From: Sapria himalayana
Lineage: Eukaryota; Streptophyta; Magnoliopsida; Malpighiales; Rafflesiaceae
Assembly: GCA_029783825.1 (NCBI GenBank)
Contig: JAREIK010018588.1
Coordinates: 48,501 to 112,500, forward strand
Direction: 5' to 3'
DNA length: 64,000 nucleotides
Positions 28,701 to 40,760 of the stretch are shown one piece after another. Within the stretch, counting starts at the first letter, position 1. Each line of letters starts with the position of its first letter. A program made the translations under genes and the position numbers. The notes beneath the pieces were generated by a model, which saw only the letters and a program-made list of their open reading frames with translations, ran no database searches and had not been told where the DNA came from.

Positions 28701-29414
28701 ATCTATCTATATGTCTATCTGTCAATCATCTATCTATCTATTTGGCTATATGTCTATATGTTTATCTATCGATCTATTTATTTGTCTGTCTATCGATCTA
28801 TTTATTTGTATGTCTATCTATTTGTCTATCTATCTATCTGTCAAACTACCTATCTAACAATCTACCAATGTATTAATCTATTTATTTGTCAATCTATCTA
28901 TATTTTTATCTGACTATCTGTGTATTTATAAATCTATCTATATATCTATATATTAATCTTTGTATAAGGTTAGGTGTCTATCTGTTTATCTATCTATGTT
29001 TCTATCTATCTATTTGTCTATATGGTCTATATGTCTATCTCTATATATGCCTATTTGTCTATCTGCCTATCTATCTTTCATTCTATCTAATTATATATAT
29101 ATATATTTATTTATTTATTTATTTTTGTATATGTCTATATATCTATTAGCCTATCTGTGTATCTGACTATCGATCTTTCTATATGTCTGTCTATCTATAT
29201 ATATGTCAATCTGCCTATCTTCATATCTGCCAATTTGCCTATCTACCTAACTACCTATCTATCTATTTGTCTATCTATCTAACTTTCTATTTATCTATCT
29301 ATCTTTCTATGTACTTGTCTATCTATATAACTATCTATTTATCTTTATATCAATCTATTTATCTATCTATATATTTGTCCATCTATAAATCTTTATATAT
29401 GTCTATCTATCAAA

Positions 29415-29535
29415 TCTGAAGCCTACGATGGTGATTATTTTTATTTGTCGGCATTTGTCGACTTCCGAGGTCGAATCTACTGGAGTGGTGTCTTGCATTT
29501 CCATGAGCGTGATCTAGCTAGAAGCTTTATCCTCT
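29415..29535 (+). pseudogene. Fragment of phage-type (invertron) RNA polymerase
   Basis: The satellite ends directly against an open stretch of about 40 codons. It contains FVDFRGRIYWSG and then VLHFHERDLARSF, the conserved region of single-subunit T7-like RNA polymerases around the D-x-RGR motif, in the form found in plant mitochondrial linear-plasmid rpo genes. Only this piece remains: the N-terminal part is replaced by satellite, and the C-terminal palm and fingers are absent. It runs within tens of bases into the DNA polymerase pseudogene on the same strand. In linear plasmids these two genes normally exist as separate full genes, so the contact is a rearrangement scar. The fragment cannot encode an enzyme. 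Confidence 0.82.
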
Positions 29536-31770
29536 CTACGGCCGTTGACGTATGAGGATTGTAAGTTAATTCCAAAGAATGAGGTCTATTCTCATATAGG
29601 TCAATATATTCATAAATATGCTGAAATCTACGACGTAGATTATATAGTTCGCCTCATGATCCGAGTCTATATGACTAGGAAAAAGATGGGTATTCCTGTA
29701 TCTTCTGAGGATCGAGATAACATACTATCTTCAATCATTCAAGGGGGATTGAGTGAGATCGAGCCAATAATAGCAAGGGAGATCCAAAATCGTAAGCGTA
29801 GCTATCCAAGCTTTATCAAAGCACTCAAGCCCACTACGACCATTTATAGTTGCCGATACCGAGACTATACTGATCATTGACCAACATAAGCCTTATCCTG
29901 CTGGTCTCTTGTTGGTTCGTCCCGATGAAGAGATCCATCCTAATTGTAGGATCGATACTTACTTCAGCGAAGACAACTCTATAATCTTAGATTCCTTTGA
30001 AGAAGGAGTACCAAAGTACTTAATGACTTGGTTAATAGGATAGCAGTGATTGCTATACAAGAAAAATGTACTCTGACTATTTACTTCCACAATTTCTCTA
30101 GATTCGATGGAATTCTCTTGCTTAAGCACCTAGCATGTCATCATAAGAGCTACGAGCTAAAAACCCTGGTGAGGAACCATAGGCTTTAGGAGATAGCAGT
30201 TTACTCTGGTAAGAAGATGTTATTCCGCTTCAGAGACTCCTTGAATCTACTCCCTGGTAAACTTAGCGCCCTAGCTAAGAGTCTATGCCCAGGCCTAGGC
30301 CCGAAAGGCTCTATCCCACATGATGAGATTAAACTGTCAAATCTGGTAAGTCTGAAATCAAGCTTGTTAGACTACAGGACATCCGTCTGCTTGGAGGTGT
30401 AATGCTAAAAGCTCAAGAGATTTATTGGAAGCTGTTTAACGTGGACATAGAAAGCAAGATTTCCCTTTCCTCACTTGCTCTAAGCATCTTTCGTATGAAA
30501 TACTACGATGGTTCTAATTGGCCTATCCACATCCCAAATAGGAATGAAGACTTATTTATAAGGCGGGCCTACTACGGGGGTCATACAGATACATACAAGC
30601 CATACGGGGAGGACCTATAGTACTACGATGTGAACTCTCTCTATCCCTTTGTCATGAAGGAATTTGCTATGCATGGTGGTGTGCCAGTCTAGCATGGAAA
30701 TCTGGTTGGTAAAGACTTAGATAGCTTGTTTGGCTTTCTTGAGGCATTTGTTGTATGTCCGAAGACAATCAAGAGGCCATTTCTCCCCTATCGAGACAAT
30801 AATCACACTCTCATCTTTCCAACCGGGGATTTTATTGGAGTGTACTATAGCGAGGAGTTAAAGTATGCAAGAGGCCTAGGCTACACTGTGATTCCCCTAT
30901 TAGGATACCTCTTTAATAAGAGGAACAACCCATTCAGGGACTTTGTCAGCACACTCTTTGAGAGCAGGTGAGAGGCAAGGAAAGCAGACAATGATGCCTT
31001 GGCCTTTGTTTACAAGATCCTTATGAATTCGCTATACGGTAGATTGGGTATTAACCCCAAAAGCACGACAACCGAGATCTACGATCAAAATCGATATAAT
31101 TATATTATTAGGAATAGTGAGTTGATAGCCGGTGATATGCTTAGCGAGAACAACTACATCGTTTCCTACTATACCAATACCGTGACGGGCTCAGATTATT
31201 GGAACCCACAGAAGAATTCAGCTGTACAACTAGCAGTAGCGATAACAGCCTCCGCTAGGATCCATATGTACCCTTATATCTCAAGAGAGGACAGCTACTA
31301 CACGGACACTGACTCAGTTGTGCTTGGGAAGCCACTACCTGAGGAAGTGGTTTCTTCTTCTATCTTAGGAAAGTTTAAGCTAGAGGACAGAGTCATCAAA
31401 AAATACTATTTAGCACCGAAATCCTATACCTACACCGCAAAAGATTGAAAAAATGTTATTAAGTACAAGGGACCAGCAAAAAACCTAGTCAATCAAGAAT
31501 GGTTTCAGTCACAGTACGCTGACACATCTCGTACAGATGTGGTAAAGGTTACTACCAACTTCCACGTTGATTAGCACTCTCTTAACATCATCAAGAAAGA
31601 AACATTGGTAAGCATTGGGCTTACGTGGAGAAAGAGGAACCCAGTATATAACGGGGATATCTGGGTAGATACTGAACCAATCGAGGTCAATGACTTGTCA
31701 GCCCTAAATAATGCTAGTAAACAAATAATTACCTCACTAAAGGATCAGTTAAAAGAACAACAGAATGTTA
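29536..31770 (+). pseudogene. Family-B, protein-primed DNA polymerase (linear plasmid type), broken
   Basis: Landmarks appear in the correct order. Exo I (VADTET) is at 29849-29866 and Exo II (HNFSRFDG) at 30088-30111. Polymerase motif A (YYDVNSLYP) is at 30621-30647, motif B (K-x3-NSLYG) at 31014-31040 and motif C (YYTDTDS) at 31296-31316. A lysine-tyrosine motif (VIKKYYLAPKSY) is near 31390-31428. This is the DNA polymerase of plant mitochondrial invertron plasmids, which copies DNA from a terminal protein primer. The catalytic residues are kept, but the frame changes at least three times (before Exo I, between Exo I and II, and near 30400). In-frame stops interrupt it, including TAG at 30618-30620 directly before motif A, TGA at 30969-30971 and TGA near 31446. 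It is therefore an integrated, decayed plasmid gene. The C-terminal end is placed where recognisable sequence fades and is approximate. Confidence 0.93.
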
Positions 31771-33600
31771 TTACCCTTCGGTTTCTTAGCCTTGGCTTTC
31801 TTCTGGTTGGGAGGTTGCTTGTAGAGAGAGTAGGTTGCTCACATGTCGGTTGTGTCCCCTCTACTAGGGTTTGGGAGAGATGCTCTCCAAGTTGTTGATG
31901 GTTCAATATTCACTGTATCACCAGGGACCAATTCATGAGATAACAGTCAGATTGGGACATGTCGCATATCCACGCATAGGAGCTCAACGTTCTTACCTAG
32001 TAGAAGTAGTTGGTTTGAGTATATACATATACTATGTTATTTGTTTTTGAATGTCGTAGATACAACTGCTAGTCCTAGAAGTCGAACTCGCTCGCAGGTA
32101 GGGAGAATTGGTTCACATTCATTCCCAGCTAACCAACAGTGTGACTAGTGGTGGGCAAGAGGGTCTATAGGGTGAGGTAGTTTATTTATTAAATAATCAT
32201 TCCCATCGTTAGCTTTCTAAACTCCTGGGATATCTACTAGTCATCGCCTTGAGTCTGCCCTTCCTAGTTAGGCCATTTCCTATTGCCTGTACTAAAGCAC
32301 CAACAGCGGGAGACTCATTCAAAGAACACCAAGCCAAGGCAATCTCGATTAAAAAAAGATACGGCTTTGTTGTTTCCTTCTCATTTGACCGACGCGGCGC
32401 GGGGTTGATATAAACAATTCTCCACGCTATTCCCCCACCGGGTAGGCACAAACCATCGGTAGGTTCACATGAACAATTGGTAGTTGACGCTTAAAATCAA
32501 ATTATGACCATTATCGATTTGATTGGATTGCTTTCGACGCTTCGAATATCGAATAAACATGCTCTATTAAATCAAAAAATTACACCCCTGGACGCTTTCC
32601 AATTCCATCTCACCGGTAGGCTAACTCGGATGGGTATGGTATATGCTTTCGCACCCTACGACTAGTAGGTCACTTACTAACTCCCTTTCGAGTAGGATTA
32701 AGACGGAATAGCTTTTAGAAATAGAAAGATTATTTGATAGGAAGGCTTTTTCATAGACCTATACTATGCCCCCAAAAGCTGAAGCATGCATAGCCTGAAG
32801 CTTAGCTTCCTGAGATTAGCGGTTTGCCCAATTTAGAGCTTAGCCTTCTTTCTATCTCAACAACCCAGCCCTTGAGAGTAAGAGTAGTAATAGTTTGTTG
32901 CAGAATTGAATAAGACTACTGCAATTAGCTCCTTCAGCCTGGTATTAGATTCATATCTATCTACTCTCAGAAACCCAAGTTGGAGTGAGAGAAGTGATGG
33001 CATTATTAAAGGCTACCTCTTCCCTTAAGTAAGTCTTGTCAGAGCCTTTAGTTTAGTTTTGCCCCAACCAAGTGATCTTCTATGGTATGGCATCGTAGAA
33101 CGAAGAAAGTGAACGCTCTTCGAACTATGGAATGTGAGAATTAGCATAAGTGGTTTGGGCGAATTCCTTCCCCCCTTACTTGGCGGATTCACATTCGTAG
33201 GAAAGGCCAGTTCTTTTGTCTCTTTCCCCCAATCGGTGGTACATCTCCTTTTCCATCTAATCTCTATCCTATAAGCCGGCCAGAGTTTGGTCTCCGGTCT
33301 TTATATTTCTTTAGCCAATTCCAGTTCAATCGGGACTTTCCTATAGGCATTGTCAGAAGTTCGGATTCTCTTATCCTTTTAGGGTTTCATTCCAAGTCTT
33401 CTCCCCTTTCCATGCAAAACAGCTTTGCGGACTGCTATTGCTCTTAGGCTGGATGCCACGAGAAAGCAAGCCTACTCATTCCCTAGACTCTATCAGTCTC
33501 TTCATATAACGCTCGTTCCATGTATGTAACTCGTTCTCCTTTAGAATAGGGGAAATCACAAATCCTGAAAAGGTATTGGAAGGCAAGGCTAAGGGAGCAA
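31771..33600. other. Unassigned DNA after the plasmid polymerase
   Basis: The polymerase frame drifts into unrelated sequence after about 31770. A minus-strand frame at 32209-32451 has no recognisable domain. No terminal inverted repeat of an invertron was recognised by eye, so the right end of the plasmid-derived segment cannot be placed. The remainder shows the mixed, stop-rich sequence common in plant mitochondrial spacers. Confidence 0.5.
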
Positions 33601-36600
33601 AAAATGTTAGTGAAACTATTATATATATTTAATTGATATATTGAAAAGTGAAAGCCGTAGCTTTTTGGGGTTCCCTTTTAAACGAACTATCCAATGTTTT
33701 CACTTTCTTTAAATTGAAGATATTCCAACCATCATCATATCTTATTTCTAACAAACCTGACTGAACTTATAAGAGAGGATTCTTACTCCAGGAGTGGTAG
33801 TTCTTTGTCTTTTTTATATTCTATTTTCTATTTTTAGGCCTTTCGCTCTATGATCAAGCTCTAAGGCCGGTTGAAAGCAAAGCATCATTGATCTTCTTTT
33901 TTGGTTCATCAGTCTCAGTCTCAAAGGAGTGCTTTTCTACGTTCTGGGAAGAAATCTATACTACAAAAGCCTGCCCTTAGAGTATGAATTGGAGAGGCCA
34001 AGAAATTCATATATATAGATTCGAAAGAGAAACTGGTACTCTACCAGGAAAAGAGAGAGGGGGAGTGAGAGAAAGACTAGACGGAGCCCTTTATACTATG
34101 GAATGGAGAATGGGATTGACCCTGCTTGCTATTGATCCTATTTAGAGCTTATCTTTCTCCTTAGAAAAGTCTTCGTCCCTAGCTACTAGAATTATAGGAC
34201 TCAAGATGTTGGTCGTAGGTCAACCTCTATTGAGTTGTGCCTGTGCCATCACTAAGGGTGGCCTTCCAACATAAATTGACCCCACCCGAGTTTACTGAAG
34301 CTATGTTAGTTTAATTGGCCTATTTTATAAGCTAGAGGAGGAAAGGCTGAAATGGTGCAACCAAAGCAAAGGAGTCCGTTCAGAAAGACTGAACACTAAC
34401 GCCACCTCCGGGAGAGAAGAGAAGACTAACGTCATTTCCTTATATCAATCGCCCCAGCAGCCTTCTAATCCATCACAGCACATACGCTCCAGATGAATGC
34501 ATTGATTGAATATAAACTAGAAAAGACCTAAAGCAGATGGAATCAACTCCGTTAGGGATTGTTATAACCAGTCTCATTCTTCAACCAATTCAAATCATGC
34601 ATGAAATTCCATTATTCTGTTATTGTCCGTTTCACGACTCGCAAAGACAAAACTCTAACTACACTATCGCTATTTCCATCACCCAGTAGCGCAATCATCA
34701 AGCTGAGCAATCAGACAGGCAAATAGAGCGCTTCCACCCCTGTGGCAAAGCTAAGCAGGCAAGCAAGCCAAGGCCAAGTTTTTTTTATAGAGTCGAAGGT
34801 TAGTTAAAGCTCATAAGGTAACTGAACTCTTTCGTGCACTTAGAATCGAAAGTTAGCACTTATAAAGGATTGACTCGGTCTATCAGTATGGTTAAGGTTT
34901 CTGTCTATCCATCTAACTTAGACCTAAGATAGTTGGGGTTCCTCGTAGGGTAACAAAACCCTGCCTCGACCCATTTCTTTGTGTTTTCCGAACCAAACCA
35001 TCTCCAATCTCACTTACCTTACCACACACTCCAGCAAGACTCCATAGCTAAAGTAGAGTTAGGGAGGCTGACCCTGTAACTAACTAGCGCAAGCAGGGAG
35101 GGCAGGGCAGTGAGCCTTTCCAATGTCTCGAACAAATTTTTTATTTGCTATGGATTGAATGACAATAATCTAGAATCTAGTGCATTAAAATTCAAAAGAT
35201 CGATTTCCTGGGGTGGAAAAGGCTCATCTGCTCTCTTCGGTTAAGCTGTCCATGACACGAATACTAATGAATTACTCTAAAGATTCCCTTTCCCAGTCTT
35301 GTGTCCTGTAACAGCAGTCGCATCTGGAATATCGAATCTAGCTCTTAGCTGGTCTGGTCCAACCCCTCTTCTGTCTAAAATCGGGAAACCTTGCTAGCGA
35401 AGTAAGCAATCAAGACAAATTGAATGGCAAAGGATTGAAATGTAGGACTGTTAGGCAGCGGGGCACAGGATAAAGGAGGAGAGTAGAAGGCTTGGCATAC
35501 ACACTTTCAATTTGATACTACAAAAAAATGGGAAAATGATTCGAGCCAGTTGGTTGGAGGTACTACAAAAGAACTCAACCGGATCCTGGTTATGCCACTG
35601 CCCCAACTCTTGCTTTTGCCTTGGAATTTATGTTAGGTAACAAATGTTGGAACGCCTTACACTTAGAGTTGGACTTTTCAGTGCTCTTTGAAACCTACCC
35701 ATTCTAAGCTACATAGATTATAGGCTTCAACCCAAAAACACTTTGCTTCATTACGTGGTTCGAGGTTGAATCCCGAGATCCTCCCTTCTCTCTTAGCTTT
35801 GATCACTTCATCCTATGGATTTTTAAAGACTACACCTGAAAACCCCTCCTAAACGAGAGAATGTTGGTCGTCGATCACGATGGACGAGATTATCACTAAG
35901 ATTTTTTTCTGAGCCCCCAGGAAGCCTTTCCGATCACTCGGTTCTTCTATCTATTTTAGACATATAAAAACCTTCACTCAACCAGGAACCACAGCAGCCC
36001 TCTATGAACTCAGCCATCAATAATCAATAAAGACATAGCGTAAGTTTGATGCAACAGAGCTCGGTTCGGGTCAGTCTTTGATTAACGTTAAGAATGCCAA
36101 TGCCTTGACCAGATTGAAGCATGGGTTGCGGTATCCAATGAGGCTAATCCAGCAGAGAAGAGAAGAGCGAATTTGACTCACTTTCTTTCATGAATAAAGG
36201 AGTCAAGCGTTATGGGAGCATGCGCTTTAAAGTGATCGAGGGGGCAAGAGATATGCAAGCGAACCTGATCGGGGCTGGAGCCTTCGCGTTCATTCTCTGC
36301 GTGGTACATAATGTTCTAGTGTAGCGTGCTGTTCACGTACGTGGCGCGCTCACTCTTCCTTTGCTACTTTCGTGTGCGGCGGGCTGCGCTGGCTGAGCTC
36401 TTTCTCATTCAGCTCCTGTGGTGTGGACAATTCCACCACTACTGATTGACCTGACTTACTAATCTAAAGGAGCAAAGCATCATTTCCAGCGCCGTTCACT
36501 TTAAAGGGACCCGGCTGGCCGGTGTTTCGAGGATGGAAGGGTGGTCTGTTTCACGCTTTCGCATCGCTTTCGTGCCCTTATTAGTAAAGGGGGCGCTTCT

Positions 36601-39600
36601 TAGAAGCCCCGTGCACGCATTAGGAAAGAATGACGCGAAAGAGGTCCGGTAGGCAAAGAGTCAGATCGCTATAATAGAATATATCAAGTAAAGGGGGTAG
36701 GATATAGGTTAGCCGGTCGTATAAATCCTAGGAGTCCCTTACGCTTCAGTTAGGAGTTGAAGATGTGAAGTCATACTTCACTTGGAAAAGGAAGGGGTGT
36801 CTTCTAACCCTTATATTTAATATAAAAGGCATGATTTCTGCTTAAAAAGAGAATGACTGCATTGCTAGGGTCTACTATTTATTTCTGCCCAAAAGAGGTC
36901 GTCCCAAGGGAGTGCCCCTTACAGCTCTAGCTCTTAAGTAACCCACGTTGTGGAAGAGCATTTGTACTTCTCATCCTTAGTTCCTTTATGTATTATCCTT
37001 GATTTTATCTTGTTCCGGAAGTAGGAGATGTTCTAAAGGAGCTATAAGGTAGGGGTTTACTCCTAAATTCGTGTCTTTCTTTATTTCTCTACGCCATGCG
37101 AAAAGGTCTACTCAAGACCTCACTATGTATAGGGGGCCTACCCGAATCCAAATAGCGGATGGGGTTTGTGGAAGGTTACACTCCTCTACCTGAGATTATG
37201 AGTAAGCTTGGTTGATTTCCCTGGAAAGAGAGCACTCCATCCATTCGGGGTAAGTGGGATATAAGGTTGTAACTAATTCTCCTTATCAGTGAAGATGAAA
37301 TAGACAAATTATCCCCTAGCGGGTATATGGGAGAGGTTATCAATTTGAGGCGGGATCTATAATTAGTTTGGGAAGTTCTATCCAGAATATAAAGGGAAAT
37401 GAATCGATCAATCGCACCTGGATGAAAAATGCACTTCGTTACATGAAGCATGGGTGATATTTATGAATTGGTTGGGGCTCCGTCTGGACTTAGATCTTCT
37501 CCGGATGAGCCTCGCTTTTTCTTCTCCCTTCCCCAGTTTGGTGGGCAACCCCACATGCATCAAATGGTTGGATCAACGACGATAGGAAATGTGTCAATTA
37601 TCTAAATTGGAAAATCCCTATAGACTATCGATGCCCTGCCCAAGAGGAGGTGAATACCGGCTTACTTGGACAAGCGTACGATCAGAGTGAGGACGCTACC
37701 TTCTTTATCTTCCTTCGTGTAGAGCAACCACTCCCTTCCTAGGGTAGGGGGTTGCCATGGATTGATAAATATGTCAGGCCGAAGGGGAGGAAAGCATGTT
37801 CACAGCTTAAGCTAATGAGGACTTGGAATATAGCAACTACTACTCTCGGGAGAAATAGCAATAGAAAGAGAATGAGCCTAGGAATTCGCTTACATCCTTC
37901 AGTGAATACCCTTGTGATAGCTCTACAACTCGCTTTTTAATGCTCGCTCCTTCATCTGTCAGTTAAGCTGCTGATAGCTCATTCCCTGAATCATCGGATA
38001 CAGCCATACTCTATGTGAGTTTGTTTGCTGGAATAGAGGTGTCAGAGGACTTCCCCGATTCAATTCAAGAAGGAATCTCATCTCTCTTACAATAAAAATA
38101 TAACAGGAAGAGTCGGAAGTCCGTAGCTTTAAGTAGAGGAGGTTTCTATAATGAACATCTTTCTTACTAAATAAGTCTAACCGGGGGCTGATATTTATAT
38201 AATTTCCTTTATTCCTGCCATGTCCTTCCTCCCTTTATTAAGTACTAGGCTAAGGGCATGTTTTCGCTTAGTACTAGCGTACCCACGGAGCGGTAGGACC
38301 CCTCCTTCTATCTAGGTATCCTGGTCTCCTTGTCTCGTCCCTTGTTAGTGCAATAAATAGAAATGAGTTTGCTGACCTCTTCTGGTAGCAAGTGCTCTTT
38401 GTCAACAACCTATTTAGTAATGGAATCGGTTCTTCCTTATGTATCCAATCTCTCTTAGAGCAGGAAGTGGTTCATCTATAGGCAGTCTTTGGGGTTTAGC
38501 CCCTTTCCCTTTAATTAGGCAGTCTTCAGGGATGAGGTATTCGTGATCCCGGGCACAGCGCCAATCCCAGGCAAGAAAGAGAAAAAGTCCCATCTAGCAC
38601 TATAAGTTCCTCGGATGTGAATTGAAGTTCCGGGATGCTTGATAAGGGCAAGATCATAGGAGTGGTCGCCAACAGCCGACAAGCAAGAAAGTGGCATAGG
38701 GTGGGTAGTGGACTGACCAGTCTCTATCGTGCTATTGCTATCGACGACTGAAGGATGAGTCTAAAGACTGAGGTAAAAAGAATGAATTTGATCATCTCCT
38801 TAGCCCCATGGCAGAGCTAGGGCATGCTAAGCGAATCAATTACCATTTGGAAAAGCTCAAAGAAAAATCAAAGGAACTGAGTCTTTTACTCTTCCACCTA
38901 ATATACCCGATAAAAAGAGAGAAAGAAAAGCCCCTTAGCGGCTGATAAGAACACTGGGACTTATTCCCATTGAGAAAGGGACTTGGCTACATACCTTATT
39001 AGATAGAACAGTTTATTTCTATATGCGGTCTATTGATTGAGAAAAGTCTTTAGTTAAGAGATGACATATCTTTCTTTTTACCAGCTGCTCAGGAAGCCAC
39101 CAACCAACAATAGTTTTTAGAGCAAAGAGTCACCGTCTCCCCTTCGATTCGTGCAAGGAGGAAAGCTTCTTATCTTATCGGGTTAGGAATGGGAAGGAAG
39201 AGACTTTAATTCCCCAACTAAAAGCTCTTTGTCTGAATAAGATAAGCAAACTGATAGCATTTACGGGTCAATGATCCGTCTACCAAAAGGTTGAGAAATG
39301 GGCTCAGAGGGCAAAAGAATGAGAAGACATCACATAACGGATCATCTTATATTTATATTGAAAGCTAGGAATTTCGCTGTACACTACCAGTGAGTGAAAG
39401 AAACCCAGCTGAACTCAGGTTGAACTCAGATAGAGCCTAAAGTCAAGCCAACACCAGGGATTCTTTGAATGGCACCGACATCCCCTTTAATGGATTAGAG
39501 ATCAAAGTAGTGAAGATAGTGTAGCTTGGACTGACCTTCATGCATTCTTTTTATATATGATAATCTCGCCAAAAGAAAGAAGTGACCCAATACAGAGCGT

Positions 39601-39838
39601 TTAGCTACTCATTCGTTCGTTCGTCAACTCGCCCGCTGTATACTCAACGAGTCAACCAAAACTGCCCTACTGAACAAAAAAATGCCTTCCCCTGCGAACA
39701 TATCATCTATTGTGAGCTGCCCTACTTCATAAAGAAAACACCGTGGCAACTTTTTGATTCGATCCGGGGTCGGGAGGAAGTTATCGCTCATTCACCTCGT
39801 AAACTCAGGAGCATGCTTCGCTCCTCGCTTTTTTTCAA
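33601..39838. other. Long stretch without recognisable genes
   Basis: About 6 kb with only short chance-size frames (for example 37176-37451 on the minus strand and 37752-37940 on the plus strand), none with a recognised motif. Base composition is near balanced, unlike the satellite. A partly paired inverted repeat, GCTTCT-T-AGAAGC flanked by G and C runs, lies at about 36588-36610. No tRNA cloverleaf or rRNA segment was seen by inspection. Confidence 0.5.
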
Positions 39839-40641
39839 TTATAAAACAAAATAACCACTTTGATGGAGATTTGTAGCATCATTCAAGTAAATACACATTA
39901 AGATCGTAAAAACATGAGCTTGTGATATAGCTACACCTAATTCCGAGCCAGTTAATGCAAGAACTATAAATAAAGGACTAGGATCCCCTATGAAATATAA
40001 AAGATCATTCATACATAGCATAGTCCAAGCGAACCCACTTAAAATCTTTACTGAACTATGACCAGCCATCATATTAGCAAATAAACATATTCCTAAGCTT
40101 AATGCATGAAAAGAATAAGAGATGAGTTCAATAAGTACTAAAAAAGGTGCTAACGCAGTGGGACTCCCGCGGGTAATGAGAAGCTTAAAAAAGTAAGCTC
40201 ATTGTTTTTAAATCCCACTATAGTAATGCCAATAAAAATAGAAAATGAGAGACTCAATGTAATGAGAAAATGACTTGTAACTGTGAAGCTATAAGGTATC
40301 ATACCTTGGGGATTACGAAATAATGAAAAAGTAAAAGTGACCGAGATGCAAGGGAAAAACTATTATTTTACTTTTCCGGAAAGACCACCTATTTGTTCGT
40401 TTACCAGGTTCAGCACGAAATCATAAAGAAGCTCTACCGAAGATTGCCAAGCATTTGGTACTGAGTTTCCTCCTCCGTTTTTAGTAACAAAATGAACCAG
40501 AAGTAGGACCAAACTGAGAGTTAGCAGCATAAACAAAGATGGATTTGTGAATTAGAAATTCAAGTTTCCTATATTCATAGGAATCAATGGGAGAATTGCA
40601 AATTGCTCAAGTGGGCTATTGGGCGTAATCGTCAGAAACAT
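39839..40641 (-). pseudogene. atp6: atp6 pseudogene (ATP synthase F0 subunit a, mitochondrial)
   Basis: Read on the minus strand from ATG at 40641, the sequence matches the conserved core of plant mitochondrial ATP6, the proton-channel subunit a of the inner-membrane ATP synthase. Recognisable blocks are SPLEQFAILPLIPMNIGN, NAWQSSVELLYDFVLN, VNEQIGGLSG, GMIPYSFTVTSHFLITL, FANMMAGHSSVKILSGF and GVAISQAHVFTIL, ending at 39839. It is disabled by a TAA at 40552-40554, adjacent TAA and TAG codons at 40360-40365, and a one-base loss near 40155. The C-terminal end is also altered. Codons such as TCG in TGSELG and TCA, CGT and CCC in FSLFRNPQ are the unedited forms of positions usually changed by C-to-U editing, so this is a DNA-level copy rather than one made from edited mRNA. 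A working atp6 should exist elsewhere in the genome. Confidence 0.95.
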
Positions 40642-40760
40642 TGTTTCTTTTATTCCTGTTGTTCCGCTTCTTGCTCTAAGATCTCAAAATAAGAAAGAAT
40701 TGTCGGATCAGAAATCGCCTTGGTCCAACCAAGAAAGACATGGGATTTTATGGGTTTGTG
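40642..40760 (-). other. Possible remnant of the atp6 N-terminal extension
   Basis: Directly upstream of the atp6 core, on the same strand but in a different frame, a short Glu/Gln-rich reading (LEQEAEQQE) is interrupted by a stop. Plant atp6 genes carry variable N-terminal presequences, so this could be the decayed presequence of the copy. The family is too variable here to confirm by eye. Confidence 0.3.

Larger units (their letters stand above)
13497..29414 (+). repeat. Degenerate TCTA tetranucleotide satellite, right block
   Basis: This continues the same satellite, in the same orientation, after the LINE-bearing segment. It starts sharply after an AT-rich stretch of the inserted segment and ends sharply against a fragment of a phage-type RNA polymerase gene. 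Variant types and signature phrases match the left block, which implies one array interrupted by the non-satellite segment, or two blocks of common origin. Open forward frames here are satellite artefacts. TG-rich zones, compound TA and CA tracts and at least one tandem duplication of over 100 bp are embedded. Confidence 0.97.

Noticed and set aside
1..29414. CRISPR array
   Set aside because: The repeats are contiguous tetranucleotides without unique spacers, and there are no cas-like genes. The higher-order signatures are not separated by unrelated spacers.
10..29419. Dozens of long forward reading frames giving Ser-Ile-Tyr-Leu-rich proteins
   Set aside because: They follow from TCTA repeats, which contain no stop in any forward frame and give the same four-residue cycle in all three. 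They start and stop wherever the repeat happens to mutate, overlap each other in different frames, and show no codon-level constraint.
32060..32105. tRNA-like fragment around AGTCGAACTCGC
   Set aside because: The bases resemble part of a T arm, but no matching acceptor stem, D arm or anticodon arm could be placed around it.
36200..36330. Possible atp9 fragment (GA-rich stretch followed by a TTCATTCTCT phrase)
   Set aside because: Translation in all three forward frames gave no run of the conserved Gly/Ala helices of subunit c; the resemblance was only local.
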